Shown: positions 49,889 through 59,857 of the stretch, piece by piece | Layout: each line of letters opens with the position of its first letter | Position numbering within the stretch: position 1 is the stretch's first letter | From: Psychrobacter aquaticus CMS 56 | GTDB lineage: Bacteria; Pseudomonadota; Gammaproteobacteria; Pseudomonadales; Moraxellaceae | NCBI RefSeq assembly: GCF_000471625.1 | Contig: NZ_AUSW01000025.1 | Span: forward strand, 124,001-188,000 | Reading direction: 5' to 3' | DNA length: 64,000 nucleotides | The notes under the pieces: model-generated | The model's database searches: none | What the model was told of the DNA's origin: nothing | What the model saw: only the letters and a program-made list of their open reading frames with translations | Position numbers and translations under genes: made by a program

Positions 49889-51598
49889 ATGTCTGTCACA
49901 GCGAATAAGTATGGTGGTTTAGCGCAGCAGTTAATCAGTGAAGGTATTATTAACGAAGCGAATATGAAAACGGCACAAACGCAAGCCCAGCAGCAGCAAA
50001 TAGGGTTGGTGCAATACTTAGTAGACAACAAACTGGCCGATGCTTATCATCTTGCTCAGATGCTGTCAAAAGCCTTTGGCGATCCTTTATTTGACCTTGA
50101 TACGTTAAACGTTGAGGTCATTCCAAAAGACCTAGTAGACGAAAAAATCGTTCGCAAATTTAATGCCTTGCCATTATTTAAACGTGGACAGCGTTTGTTT
50201 GTCGCGTTAAGTGATCCTACGCGCATAGATGCCATTGATGCCATTGCTTTTAATGCTCGCCTATCTATTGAAACCATTGTCGTCGAAGAAGACAAGTTAA
50301 AAAGGCGTATTGAAAGTGTTTACGCTGATACCATACAAAGTTTTGACAGCTTCTCGGACAGTGACTTAAACGTTGGCTTCGATGAGGGTGAAGAAGAGGA
50401 AGGTGAAACCAAATTAACGGATAGCGTCGATGAAGCACCCGTTGTAAAATTTGTGAATAAAATGCTGGTTGATGCCATTCGTATGGGTGCGTCCGACTTA
50501 CATTTTGAGCCGTATGAAAAAACCTATCGCGTGCGCTTTCGTGTCGATGGCGTAATGCAAAAAATGTCCAACCCCCCCGTTCAACTCGCCGGCAAAATTG
50601 CTGCTCGTCTAAAAGTCATGTCACAAATGGACATCTCAGAGCGCCGTGTACCGCAAGATGGACGTATCAAACTTAAGCTGTCTAAAAATAAGGCCATTGA
50701 TTTTCGGGTAAACTCTTTACCCACCCTGTTTGGTGAAAAAATTGTTTTGCGTATTTTGGATCCGTCATCAGCGATGCTCGGTATCGAAGCATTGGGTTAT
50801 GAGCCTGACCAAAAAGACATGTTTTTGGAGGCCTTACATAAACCGCAGGGCATGCTACTCATTACGGGGCCGACAGGTTCTGGTAAAACGGTCTCACTTT
50901 ATACGGGCATTAATATTTTAAATACTGGGGCGACCAATATTTCAACCGCTGAGGACCCCGTCGAAATCAACTTAGAAGGCATCAATCAAGTCAACGTGAA
51001 CCCCAAGGTCGGTTTGACCTTTGCCAATGCGTTGAAGTCTTTTCTCCGTCAAGATCCTGATATTGTGATGGTTGGTGAGATTCGTGACCTTGAAACGGCT
51101 GAAATCGCTATTAAAGCAGCACAAACAGGCCACATGGTACTTTCAACCTTGCATACTAACTCAGCACCCGAGACCTTAACGCGTCTGCGTAACATGGGCG
51201 TGGCTTCCTTTAACATTGCAACGTCAGTGAACTTGGTCATCGCCCAGCGATTAGCACGTCGCTTGTGTAAAAACTGTAAAAAACCCATCAATATTCCGCG
51301 TCAAAGCCTGCTTGAGCTGGGGTTTACCAATGCGGATTTAGACAATCCAGACAGTACCATTTACGAGCCTGTAGGCTGTAATGACTGCCGTGAAGGCTAT
51401 AAAGGCCGTGTGGGTATTTATGAAGTGATGAAAGTCAGCCCTGATATCTCAAGAATTATCATGGAAGACGGTAACGCCATCGATATCAAAGATGCTGCGC
51501 TCAAAAATGGCTTTCGGGACCTGCGTCGCTCTGGTATTTTAAAAGTATTACAAGGCGTAACCAGCATTCAAGAAATGATGCGCGTGACCTCTGAATAA
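49889..51598 (+). CDS. pilB: Type IV pilus assembly ATPase PilB
   Basis: The hexameric motor that drives pilus extension. It has 569 residues: an N-terminal MshEN/GSPII_E-type domain, then a RecA-like core with Walker A GPTGSGKTVS, Asp box DPVEINLEGINQVNVNPKVGLTF, Walker B DPDIVMVGEIRDLETAEIA and His box TGHMVLSTLHTNSAPETLTRL. A tetracysteine zinc site follows (CKNC ... CNDC). A strong AAGGAG site precedes the ATG. Confidence 0.96.
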   Translation: MSVTANKYGGLAQQLISEGIINEANMKTAQTQAQQQQIGLVQYLVDNKLADAYHLAQMLSKAFGDPLFDLDTLNVEVIPKDLVDEKIVRKFNALPLFKRGQRLFVALSDPTRIDAIDAIAFNARLSIETIVVEEDKLKRRIESVYADTIQSFDSFSDSDLNVGFDEGEEEEGETKLTDSVDEAPVVKFVNKMLVDAIRMGASDLHFEPYEKTYRVRFRVDGVMQKMSNPPVQLAGKIAARLKVMSQMDISERRVPQDGRIKLKLSKNKAIDFRVNSLPTLFGEKIVLRILDPSSAMLGIEALGYEPDQKDMFLEALHKPQGMLLITGPTGSGKTVSLYTGINILNTGATNISTAEDPVEINLEGINQVNVNPKVGLTFANALKSFLRQDPDIVMVGEIRDLETAEIAIKAAQTGHMVLSTLHTNSAPETLTRLRNMGVASFNIATSVNLVIAQRLARRLCKNCKKPINIPRQSLLELGFTNADLDNPDSTIYEPVGCNDCREGYKGRVGIYEVMKVSPDISRIIMEDGNAIDIKDAALKNGFRDLRRSGILKVLQGVTSIQEMMRVTSE

Positions 51599-51816
51599 CA
51601 CCCTCTAACGTATAAATCACCGCATTATTTATAATGCTTTGAGCATTACGGTCGAGTATTTTGCTAGCAAACAATAATCACTACCTGAAGAACTTAAAAT
51701 AAAACAGATGGACACTGGTTTTTTGCGCTAAAATGAAGTAAATGAACTTAGTGTGATTGGCTAAGCACCATTTATATTTTGCAATATCCAATGAGACAAT
51801 TTTTGAGGGTAGTAAC

Positions 51817-53040
51817 ATGGCAAAAGCTAAGACCGATATGCTGTTAGACTTTGTCTATGATGGGGTGAACCGGCGTGGGCAAAAAATAAAAGGCGAAACC
51901 ACCAGCCGCAGTTTAGAGCTGGCCAAAGCGACCTTACGTAAACAAGGTATTACGGTCAAAGGCATTAAGAAAAAGCCAAAACCCCTCTACACCTTCAAAA
52001 AATCCATTAAACCTATTGATATAGCTATTTTTGCTCGTCAATTGGCAACGATGATGAAAGCAGGCGTACCATTGACGCAGTCTTTTGAAATTGTCGCTGA
52101 CTCACTTGACAACCCCAGTATGAAAGATTTGGTGTTACAGATAAAAGCTGATATTGAAGCTGGGGGTACATTTGCTTCAGCGCTGCGTAAACATCCACGT
52201 TATTTTGACGATCTTTTTTGCTCGCTTGTTGAGTCTGGTGAGCAATCTGGGGCGCTAGAAACCATGCTCGAACGGGTTGCGACTTATAAAGAAAAGAGCG
52301 AATTGCTCAAAGCCAAAATCAAAAAAGCCATGAAATACCCCATTGCGGTTATCGTTGTGGCCATCATCGTGACTATCATCTTACTTGTTAAAGTAGTTCC
52401 TGTTTTTTCGGGCCTATTTGAGTCTTTTGGTGCTGAGCTCCCTGCTTTCACCCAAATGGTAGTTGCTATGTCTGAGTGGATGCAAGCTTGGTGGTTTGTT
52501 TTAATCATCATTATTGGTGGTAGTATCATCGGTTTTTCAGAAGCCAAAAAACGCTCTAAGAAATTTCGCGATTTTCTAGATCGGGCAGCATTAAAAGCGC
52601 CCATATTCGGTAACATTGCTTATCAAGCCGTAATTGCTCGTTTTGCACGCACATTATCGACTACTTTTGCTGCGGGTGTACCACTCATTGATGCCTTAGA
52701 TTCTACGGCGGGTGCAGCAAACAATGTCGTGTTTTATAATGCTATTCAGCAAATCAAAAACGATGTCTCTACTGGGCAACAATTGCAATTTTCGATACGC
52801 TCAACCAATCTCTTTCCAAGTTTGGCCATTCAAATGGTCGGTATTGGTGAAGAATCTGGTAGCTTGGAAGAGATGCTAGACAAAGTAGCAGTCTATTACG
52901 AGAACGAAGTCGACAATGCAGTGGATGGCTTAACCAGCCTAATGGAACCCCTCATTATGGCAGTATTAGGAGTGTTAATCGGTGGCTTAGTGATTGCAAT
53001 GTACTTGCCAATCTTCCAGATGGGCGCGGTAGTAGGATAA
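51817..53040 (+). CDS. pilC: Type IV pilus inner-membrane platform protein PilC
   Basis: A platform protein of the GspF family, 407 residues, two T2SSF domains. Key segments are DIAIFARQLATMMKAGVPLTQSFEIV, SLVESGEQSGALETMLERVATYKEK and the mirrored IQMVGIGEESGSLEEMLDKVAVYYENEVD, with three membrane stretches. The ATG after GAGGGT is chosen; a longer frame 20 codons upstream is unsupported. Works with PilB and lies between pilB and pilD. Confidence 0.95.
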   Translation: MAKAKTDMLLDFVYDGVNRRGQKIKGETTSRSLELAKATLRKQGITVKGIKKKPKPLYTFKKSIKPIDIAIFARQLATMMKAGVPLTQSFEIVADSLDNPSMKDLVLQIKADIEAGGTFASALRKHPRYFDDLFCSLVESGEQSGALETMLERVATYKEKSELLKAKIKKAMKYPIAVIVVAIIVTIILLVKVVPVFSGLFESFGAELPAFTQMVVAMSEWMQAWWFVLIIIIGGSIIGFSEAKKRSKKFRDFLDRAALKAPIFGNIAYQAVIARFARTLSTTFAAGVPLIDALDSTAGAANNVVFYNAIQQIKNDVSTGQQLQFSIRSTNLFPSLAIQMVGIGEESGSLEEMLDKVAVYYENEVDNAVDGLTSLMEPLIMAVLGVLIGGLVIAMYLPIFQMGAVVG

Positions 53041-53047
53041 TGATTTG

Positions 53048-53950
53048 ATGCAATTTATACAATTATTACAAGACAATACGGTACTAGCATTAATCATATT
53101 TGGTCTATTGGGTCTTTGCATTGGCAGCTTTTTGAATGTCGTTATCCACCGTATCCCGCTGATGATGATCTACAGCTGGCGACAAGAGTGCAGCCAGTTT
53201 ATGGCGGATCAGGCAGACATGCCGTACGAACATACGCAGCCTCTGGCAAACATCGTCGCAAACGATCAACCCATCACGCTGAGTCGACCCGCCTCACGCT
53301 GCCCGCACTGTGCCCATAATATTAAATGGTATGAAAATATTCCTTTGATGAGCTGGTTGGTACTGCGTGGGCGTTGCTCAGATTGCAAGGTCGCTATCGG
53401 CATCCGCTATCCTGTGGTTGAGCTCGTCACTGCTCTGCTCTCCGTATTGGTCATTTATCAGTTCGGCGTCAGTGCAACTGGTGTATCAGCATTAATTTTA
53501 GTATGGACACTCATTGCCTTGACCGGTATTGATTTTGATACGCAGCTACTACCCGATCGCCTAACCTTTCCATTAGCAGGCTTAGGACTGGCGGTAAATT
53601 CACAAAGTTGGTTTGTTTCCCCTACTCAATCTATTTGGGGTCTATTACTTGGATTTTTGTCGTTGTGGATAGTGGTGAAAATCTTTTATTTAATCACTAA
53701 AAAACACGGTATGGGACAAGGAGATTTCAAGCTATTGGCTGTAATGGGTGCTTGGCTTGGACCCTTGATGTTGCCATTGATTATTTTATTGTCTTCTTTA
53801 CTGGGCTCAATCGTTGGCCTGATTCTGATAAAAAAACAAGGTGAAAGTCGACCGTTTGCTTTTGGCCCTTACATCGCTATCGCGGGCATCATTGCGTTAT
53901 TGTATGGCTCAGATATCGTCAGCTGGTATCTTGGCATGTATACTTACTAA
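53048..53950 (+). CDS. pilD: Prepilin peptidase / N-methyltransferase PilD
   Basis: It cleaves and N-methylates type IV prepilins. Family features are GSFLNVVIHRIP near the N-terminus, the two cytoplasmic zinc-type pairs CPHC and CSDC, LTGIDFDTQLLPDRLT with one catalytic Asp, and GMGQGDFKLLAVMGAWLG with the other. About seven to eight membrane segments; 300 residues. It begins 7 bp after pilC. Confidence 0.95.
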   Translation: MQFIQLLQDNTVLALIIFGLLGLCIGSFLNVVIHRIPLMMIYSWRQECSQFMADQADMPYEHTQPLANIVANDQPITLSRPASRCPHCAHNIKWYENIPLMSWLVLRGRCSDCKVAIGIRYPVVELVTALLSVLVIYQFGVSATGVSALILVWTLIALTGIDFDTQLLPDRLTFPLAGLGLAVNSQSWFVSPTQSIWGLLLGFLSLWIVVKIFYLITKKHGMGQGDFKLLAVMGAWLGPLMLPLIILLSSLLGSIVGLILIKKQGESRPFAFGPYIAIAGIIALLYGSDIVSWYLGMYTY

Positions 53951-54055
53951 GGCATGTCATCAATGAATAGCGGTATTATAGCGATTTTTCAAGAATTGCA
54001 ACTGTATTCATAACCATAGCCGACCCATTTTTTAGTTTGTAACCGCCCTCACTAT

Positions 54056-54196
54056 TATATAGTCGGTAAAAAGTAATTTCGATACAACACGTACTGCTGG
54101 TGCAAATTTTTCTTGCTCGCTGTGCCGTTGCTGCCAGAGGCTACGGAAAACTTACACTAGCAGGACTGTAGCGACTTTAAAGTATTTCAACTATAT
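54056..54196 (+). repeat. Dispersed MITE-like repeat, copy 6 (diverged)
   Basis: About 141 bp with ends TATATAGTCGGT and TTTCAACTATAT and core TTCTTGCTCGCTGTGCCGTT, shared with copy 5. The arms have diverged (ACTGCTGGTGCAAATTTT / AAACTTACACTAGCAGGACT). It separates pilD from coaE. Confidence 0.75.
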
Positions 54197-54216
54197 CAAT
54201 CAAATAAGTCATTCAT

Positions 54217-54909
54217 ATGCCAAAACACACCGCCTCAAACGCCCCTTATTCACATCAATTACAAAGTCCACAAACAAAAAGCAAGACATTGGTCGTCGGT
54301 TTAACCGGTGGTATCGGCAGTGGCAAGTCCGCTGCCAGTGCTTGGTTCGCTGAGCAAGGCATCGATATTATTGATGCAGATGTGATTGCGCATGAAATCG
54401 TCGTTAAAGGCAGCTCAACCCTACGAAAAATTCAGAAAAAATTTGGGGATTGGGTTTTGAATGATGATGGATCGATGAATCGAGCAGCGGTAAGAACCTA
54501 CGTATTCACGCATCCTGAAGCGCTGATTGAGCTTGAAGCCATTACTCACCCTGCGATACGCGAAACTGCAAAAGCACAATTGGCAACCAGCACCTCCCCT
54601 TATGCAGTTTTGTCAGCGCCACTGCTCATTGAAGGCGCAGAAGCAGGACTTGCCAATTTATGTCAGCGCATCTTGGTGATGGATGCCACTGAAGAAACTC
54701 AGCTTGCACGTGCCAGCCGACGCGATGAGCAAAGCGTACACAAGATTAAAGCGATTATGACCAACCAGCTTAGCCGAGAAGAACGCAATCGCTATGCAGA
54801 TCATGTCATCCTCAATGAAAGTGACTTAGCTTCTCTTTACGTTAAGCTTGAGCCCTTACATCAAGAATATCTTACGCTTGCCCAGCAGCTAAAGTACGCT
54901 GCCGATTGA
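54217..54909 (+). CDS. coaE: Dephospho-CoA kinase
   Basis: The last step of coenzyme A synthesis. It has 230 residues with P-loop VGLTGGIGSGKSAAS, DADVIAHEIV, HPAIRETAKAQL and RILVMDATEETQLARASRRD. A Ser/Thr/Gln-rich extension of about 25 residues precedes the P-loop. It follows pilBCD as in pseudomonads, here after a repeat. Its last 38 bp overlap the convergent rlmB. Confidence 0.95.
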   Translation: MPKHTASNAPYSHQLQSPQTKSKTLVVGLTGGIGSGKSAASAWFAEQGIDIIDADVIAHEIVVKGSSTLRKIQKKFGDWVLNDDGSMNRAAVRTYVFTHPEALIELEAITHPAIRETAKAQLATSTSPYAVLSAPLLIEGAEAGLANLCQRILVMDATEETQLARASRRDEQSVHKIKAIMTNQLSREERNRYADHVILNESDLASLYVKLEPLHQEYLTLAQQLKYAAD

Positions 54910-55642
54910 CCTCATATAGTGCCATACCAGTGGCCACACTCACATTCAAGCTTTGTAGATTGCCATGCTCATTGCCTGACATTGGGATATAAACCAGCTC
55001 ATCACAGCTTTCAGTAGTTAGGCGGCGCATGCCCTCTCCTTCTGAACCCATAATAATGGCTGTCTTGCCAGTCAAATCAGCAGCGTGTATTGGCTTGGCA
55101 TCGGCATTAAGCGCGGTACCAAAGACAAATACGCCTGCCTGTTTGATTTGTGATAGCGTACGTGCCAAATTGGTGACGCTAATAATCGGCATCATCTCTG
55201 CGGCGCCAACCGATACCTTGGCAACGGTTGGCGTTAAGCTGGCCGCATGGTGTTTTGGACAAACCACTGCATCGACACCCATTGCCACGGCGGTACGCAA
55301 GCAAGCACCAAAATTGTGAGCATCGGTGATTTGATCGAGCACCAACAACAAACACTGTTCACGGCCAGCAATCGTATCAAGCAAGCCTGCATCGGCGAAG
55401 CCTAGCGGACGAGCATTCAGGACAACGCCTTGATGTTGCGGGCTACCACACAATTGCGTAAGTTTGTCTTTTTGGGTCGGTTGAATACTGATCCCATTAG
55501 CTTCAGCTTGCGCCATAATAGCTTGTACATGGCTGTCACTCTCGCGTCCTTGCTGGACAAATAAGCTAAGCCCATCAAGAGGGCGATGTTCTAGTAACGC
55601 ATCAATTGCGTGAATACCATAAAAATAAATGGGTTTTGCCAT
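54872..55642 (-). CDS. rlmB: 23S rRNA (guanosine-2'-O)-methyltransferase RlmB
   Basis: A SPOUT (TrmH-family) methyltransferase that modifies G2251 of 23S rRNA. From MAKPIYFYGIHAIDALLEHR it has 256 residues. Motifs are LVLDQITDAHNFGACLRTA (motif 1), IIMGSEGEGMRRL (motif 2) and IPMSGNEHGNLQSLNVSVATG (motif 3). The longer upstream frame begins with a hydrophobic stretch absent from the family and is rejected. Confidence 0.95.
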   Translation of the reverse strand: MAKPIYFYGIHAIDALLEHRPLDGLSLFVQQGRESDSHVQAIMAQAEANGISIQPTQKDKLTQLCGSPQHQGVVLNARPLGFADAGLLDTIAGREQCLLLVLDQITDAHNFGACLRTAVAMGVDAVVCPKHHAASLTPTVAKVSVGAAEMMPIISVTNLARTLSQIKQAGVFVFGTALNADAKPIHAADLTGKTAIIMGSEGEGMRRLTTESCDELVYIPMSGNEHGNLQSLNVSVATGMALYEVNRQRTLAAGQA

Positions 55643-55863
55643 AAAGAAGCCTACTGAGTATAAAGTGAATATCGCGCAAGGCGATAGCATAAAAAAGACA
55701 TGGCGGTGATTGTAACAACCAAATGCAGACAGGTTAACAATAACGTCAGCCAAAAAAGAAATAAACAATACCAATCTGATATTGTTTATATTTTGAGCTA
55801 TTTATGATCGATGTTTGATAAATCACGCAGTGACGACTCTTACATCACCTTGCTGTCAGTAAC

Positions 55864-56199
55864 CTAGCCTTCTAAGTGGCAGACGTACTGAACAATCTCT
55901 TCGGTGCGTAGATTAAAACCACTATTGCCTTCAACCACAAATGATTGACCAGCACGGTAGTAAGCAAATTCCTCATCACCGTTTATTTTTACCTCACATT
56001 CACCGCTGATAATTTCGATACGCTCGGAGGTGTTGGTGCTAAAGTGATAGTGATCAACTAAATTGTCACAAGGCAAAATCACGCCCAAGGTTTTGTGGCG
56101 ACCGTCCTCAAACATGATGGTATGGCTCGAACAACGACCATCATAAGATATCGTCGCTTGGGCATTGACGGTTACATTAGTAAATTGCGCCGCTGTCAT
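55864..56199 (-). CDS. ppnP: Pyrimidine/purine nucleoside phosphorylase (PpnP-type cupin)
   Basis: A 111-residue cupin-fold phosphorylase of the YaiE/PpnP (DUF1255) family, which splits nucleosides with phosphate. It shows ATISYDGRCSSHTIMFEDGRHKTLGVILPC, HYHFSTNTSERIEIISGECEVKI and the C-terminal YRAGQSFVVEGNSGFNLRTEE. The AAGGAA site precedes the ATG. Confidence 0.92.
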   Translation of the reverse strand: MTAAQFTNVTVNAQATISYDGRCSSHTIMFEDGRHKTLGVILPCDNLVDHYHFSTNTSERIEIISGECEVKINGDEEFAYYRAGQSFVVEGNSGFNLRTEEIVQYVCHLEG

Positions 56200-56775
56200 A
56201 GTGGCTTCCTTATCAAATAATTATGGCAAAACTAAAAAATAAGTAACAGATTGAAGTATCGTTAGCATCAAAATACGTTTAGCATAAGTGCTTTTAGAAA
56301 ATCGCGCTATCCTAAATACTATGTATTTTATGGCTGTATTCTTTTATATTTATATTAGATACCTGCGCTCTAACTATAGAGACAAGTTCTATGAAAAGGT
56401 TTTGACTTGATGACTGGGTTGCACACCCTTTTTACTATATTACTCTAATTTTACGAGATGATGACTCATAGTCATCATGCAAAGTCGTTGTCATAAGAGT
56501 TTATCATTATGTGAGATTATGCTACCACATTATATCTATAAAGTTTGTTAAAGCGACTAGGAAATTCTGTTTAATGCGACACCTTCCAAACCAATTTATT
56601 GTATTTACTGCCTTTATTATTTGTATTTAGGTGCATTTCACACCATAATATTTGCCAAGCGTGGTTGTCTATTTCACTCTATTCACTGAGTTATCTCATT
56701 CTTTTATTTATCCTATTTTAGATATGGCTTCCCAGTATTATAGGCGAGGTTCATTGTCTGTCATGAGAGGCATTG
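56200..56775. other. Long region upstream of recN
   Basis: 576 bp without a credible gene. It contains a perfect 9-bp inverted repeat (ATGATGACT / AGTCATCAT, 3-nt spacer) at 56458-56478, which could be an operator. No E. coli-type LexA box was recognised. Confidence 0.45.
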
Positions 56776-58455
56776 ATGCTAGTATCACTAACTTTACATC
56801 AGTTTGCATTAATCGCGCAGCATGAGCTGAACGTAGCTGGGGGCTTTAATGTCATCACTGGCGAGACAGGCGCTGGCAAGTCGCTATTGCTTGATGCCCT
56901 ATCGTTATGTGCAGGCGAGCGTGCAGACAGTGCGATGGTTAGACATGGCGCGGCACATGCAGATATCTACGCGCAGTTTGATGTAGAAAACAACCACATC
57001 ATCGCAGAGTGGTTTGCAAAGAATGATCGAGCGCTAGAAGAGCCAGAAGTATTGATTCGTCGTCAATTAAGCAATACAGGGCGCTCAAAGGCTTGGCTAA
57101 ATGGCTCGCCAGTCAGTTTGGCTGAACTAAAAAGCTTGGGATCATTACTGGTCAATATTCATAGCCAACATGCACAGCAAGCCTTGTTAAAACCGCAATT
57201 TGTGGTGCAGTGGCTTGATGAGATGGCACAGATAACGCCTCTTGCGGCGCAAACAGCTAGCAGCTATCAGCAATATCAACAGCTCAAACGCCAAGCGGAT
57301 GATATTGCCAGCCGTGAAGCGCAGCGCCAAGACCGTATCCAACTTTTGCAAAGCCAACTGGCAGATATTGCGCCTTTATTGGCGGTGGACTATACGGAGG
57401 TCGAAGCAGAGCACGAAGAGCTGTCTAATATTGAGGCATTAATGCTCGAGGCCAGTCATGGTTTGCATTTGCTTGACAATGATACGGATGAGCCAGATGT
57501 CATGACGCTGCTAGGACAGGCTATCAAGCTTTGCGACCATCAAATAGGTGTCAGTCAAACCTTTGAGCAAGCCTCCGAACAGCTGTATCTGGCGCAGCAG
57601 CAAATCACTGAAGTAACCGCTTTACTGTCAGATTATGCCGAACAACAATTGCCTGACCCTGAACGTTTGCAAGCATTAGACAATCTAATCAGCTTAGGAC
57701 ATCGTTTGTCACGTAAGCATAGCTTGCCAGCAGCTGACTTGATTAATGAAGCAAAAGGCTGGGAAACTCAATTAGCGCAGCTAGAAAACGAGCCAAGCAG
57801 TGATGCGATGGCGGCACAAATTGAGCAAGCTTGGCAAGACTATCTGGCACTAGCGACGCAGTTAAATGAAGAGCGCGCAAAAGCTGCTCCGATGGTCAGC
57901 AAGCAGCTGGTTGAGCAATTACAACCGCTGGCCCTACCCAATGCACGCTGTGAGTTTGTCTTTACCAAAAAAACAGATCCTAACCAATATAGTGCGCAAG
58001 GCTGCTTTGATATTGATTTATTATTCAGTGCCAATGTGGGCATGCCGATGCAACCACTACATAAGATCGCCTCAGGTGGTGAATTGTCACGCATGGCACT
58101 GGTCATGCAAGTCCTACAGGCGACCAATGCCGACACCAATGCTGCCAAGCCTATGCTGGTGTTCGATGAGGTGGATGTTGGTATCAGTGGCGGTACGGCA
58201 CAAGTGGTCGGTGAGCTGCTACGTGCGCTTGGGCAAACGCAGCAATTGCTCGCTATTACTCACCAAGCACAAGTCGCGGCACAAGCGCATCAGCATATTT
58301 TGGTACAAAAACATCACCAAGAGCAGACGGAAAGCGAGCTGTTGATCCTGACAGATGATGCGCAAGTCGATGAGCTGGCACGCATGTCCGGCGGCGTGAC
58401 CATCACCAATGTCACTCGTGACCATGCTCGTAGTTTATTAAGCGATGTCAAATAA
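56776..58455 (+). CDS. recN: DNA repair protein RecN
   Basis: An SMC-like ATPase for double-strand break repair. It has 559 residues: VSLTLHQFALIAQHEL and Walker A ITGETGAGKSLLLDAL at the N-terminus, a coiled-coil middle, then KIASGGELSRMALVMQ (signature), MLVFDEVDVGISGGTAQVVGELL (Walker B) and TRDHARSLL at the end. The ATG after GAGAGG is chosen over a TTG just upstream. Confidence 0.95.
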   Translation: MLVSLTLHQFALIAQHELNVAGGFNVITGETGAGKSLLLDALSLCAGERADSAMVRHGAAHADIYAQFDVENNHIIAEWFAKNDRALEEPEVLIRRQLSNTGRSKAWLNGSPVSLAELKSLGSLLVNIHSQHAQQALLKPQFVVQWLDEMAQITPLAAQTASSYQQYQQLKRQADDIASREAQRQDRIQLLQSQLADIAPLLAVDYTEVEAEHEELSNIEALMLEASHGLHLLDNDTDEPDVMTLLGQAIKLCDHQIGVSQTFEQASEQLYLAQQQITEVTALLSDYAEQQLPDPERLQALDNLISLGHRLSRKHSLPAADLINEAKGWETQLAQLENEPSSDAMAAQIEQAWQDYLALATQLNEERAKAAPMVSKQLVEQLQPLALPNARCEFVFTKKTDPNQYSAQGCFDIDLLFSANVGMPMQPLHKIASGGELSRMALVMQVLQATNADTNAAKPMLVFDEVDVGISGGTAQVVGELLRALGQTQQLLAITHQAQVAAQAHQHILVQKHHQEQTESELLILTDDAQVDELARMSGGVTITNVTRDHARSLLSDVK

Positions 58456-58569
58456 GCCATAAGTAGAATAGATTGGCAATCAGTGGCAAATAGTTGCTTT
58501 GGTTGATTTTATACTCGTTATCGCCATATAGTAGTGTCTCACCTTTATCATTCGGTTGCGTTTGTTTCT

Positions 58570-59133
58570 ATGTCTAAAGCCAATTTGACTCATCATTTCT
58601 TAATTGCGGCACCAGAACTGTCAGACCCAAGGTTTGAGCAGGCTTTGATTTATATTTGTCGCCATGATAAATACGGTGCGCTAGGCCTTATAGTCAATCG
58701 TCCATTAGAGCAATCTCGTGTGGGTAAACTCTTAGAAGATTTGAATATTGAGGTGACTGACTCGCAAGTGATGGAGGATCTGGCGTTAGAAGGCGGCCCC
58801 ATGTATCCTGAGGTCGGTTTTGTGCTGCATACGGGACAACCTGAATGGGCGTCTTCTTTTGCTATTTCAGAAAACGTCTGTATCACCACCAGCCAAGATA
58901 TTCTTAAACTTATTGCCGCTGGTCAAGGCGTTGGTCATTACCAGCTGTGCTTGGGTCATGCCAGTTGGGGTAAAAAACAATTGGAACAAGAGCTTGATAA
59001 TGGTGACTGGTTAGTGTGCCCGGCCGATTTAAATTTATTGTTTGATACGCCATTTGAAGAACGTTGGCAGATGGCTGCTGACAAGATTGGTGTCAATTTT
59101 GACTATCTTAGCAGTGATATTGGTCATGCCTAA
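58570..59133 (+). CDS. yqgE: YqgE/AlgH-family protein
   Basis: A 187-residue member of the UPF0301 family. It begins [30 protein letters not shown], has [28 protein letters not shown] and [19 protein letters not shown]. The role is unclear; in pseudomonads the homologue was linked to alginate regulation. The GTG 12 codons upstream is less consistent with the family start. ruvX follows after 49 bp. Confidence 0.92.
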   Translation: MSKANLTHHFLIAAPELSDPRFEQALIYICRHDKYGALGLIVNRPLEQSRVGKLLEDLNIEVTDSQVMEDLALEGGPMYPEVGFVLHTGQPEWASSFAISENVCITTSQDILKLIAAGQGVGHYQLCLGHASWGKKQLEQELDNGDWLVCPADLNLLFDTPFEERWQMAADKIGVNFDYLSSDIGHA

Positions 59134-59182
59134 TTTCATAGGCTCAATGAATACGGTTATAAAATAGGAAATACTTTTTACC

Positions 59183-59713
59183 ATGATAGACAGTACGCTC
59201 GCGACAGCCACAACGACCGATATAGAGGATAGTATCGCTGAGCCACCCATCAAACCGCATCTTATCTTGGCACTAGATTACGGTGTCAAAAAAATGGGCA
59301 TGGCACTTGGTAATACCATTACCGAAACGGCGCGTGCCTTTGATATTTTGGTGATGAACAATGGTCAACCTGATTGGGACAATCTACTCGGTATAATTAA
59401 GGTATGGGGCGTGGCACAAGTGATAGTGGGTCTGCCACTGAATATGAATGGCAGCAGCTCGATGCTCTCCAAGCGTGCGCACAAATTCGCCCGTCGCCTA
59501 GCGCATAGAGTCATGGAGCAGCATCTACCAGTGACTGTGTCACTGTGTGATGAGCGCCTAACCTCAGTCGCCGCTCGGGAAATAGCGTGGGAGAATGGTT
59601 GGATTAAGCATGAGCGCGACCCAATTGATGATATCTCTGCTTGTATTCTGATGTCGACTTATTTTGCTGATCCTCATAGTAGTATCGCTATTGACGCTAT
59701 CAAAGTCGATTAA
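59183..59713 (+). CDS. ruvX: Holliday junction resolvase-like protein / pre-16S rRNA nuclease
   Basis: The RNase H-fold YqgF/RuvX family, required for 5' maturation of 16S rRNA in E. coli. It has LALDYGVKKMGMALG with the first catalytic Asp, VIVGLPLNMNGS, VSLCDERLTSVAAREI with the second acidic site and DPIDDISACILMSTY with the third. At 176 residues it carries about 28 extra Thr/Ala-rich residues at the N-terminus. Confidence 0.94.
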   Translation: MIDSTLATATTTDIEDSIAEPPIKPHLILALDYGVKKMGMALGNTITETARAFDILVMNNGQPDWDNLLGIIKVWGVAQVIVGLPLNMNGSSSMLSKRAHKFARRLAHRVMEQHLPVTVSLCDERLTSVAAREIAWENGWIKHERDPIDDISACILMSTYFADPHSSIAIDAIKVD

Positions 59714-59752
59714 ATAAGTGATAAATGTGGCTATCACGCCTTGTTAAGACGC

Positions 59753-59829
59753 TATAGTCGATACTAAATAAAATAGATACAAAGCATTTGCCCCAGTCCT
59801 GCTGTATCCCTTTTAAATTGACATGACTG
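59753..59829 (+). repeat. Dispersed MITE-like repeat, copy 7 (internally deleted)
   Basis: It begins TATAGTCGATACTAAATAAAATAG and ends CCCTTTTAAATTGACATGACTG, the two ends of copies 4 and 5, but most of the palindromic core is missing. A second, partial end (CTGAATAAAATGGAATACACGA, read 59831-59852) follows at once and runs to the next start codon. Confidence 0.65.
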
Positions 59830-59857
59830 TACTGAATAAAATGGAATACACGATATT

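Noticed and set aside
55643..55774. Extended N-terminus of rlmB with a hydrophobic segment
   Set aside because: The extra residues are outside the family pattern; the MAKPIYFYG start fits RlmB.
57840..58345. Large frames on both strands inside recN
   Set aside because: Shadows of the RecN C-terminal ATPase coding region without independent support.
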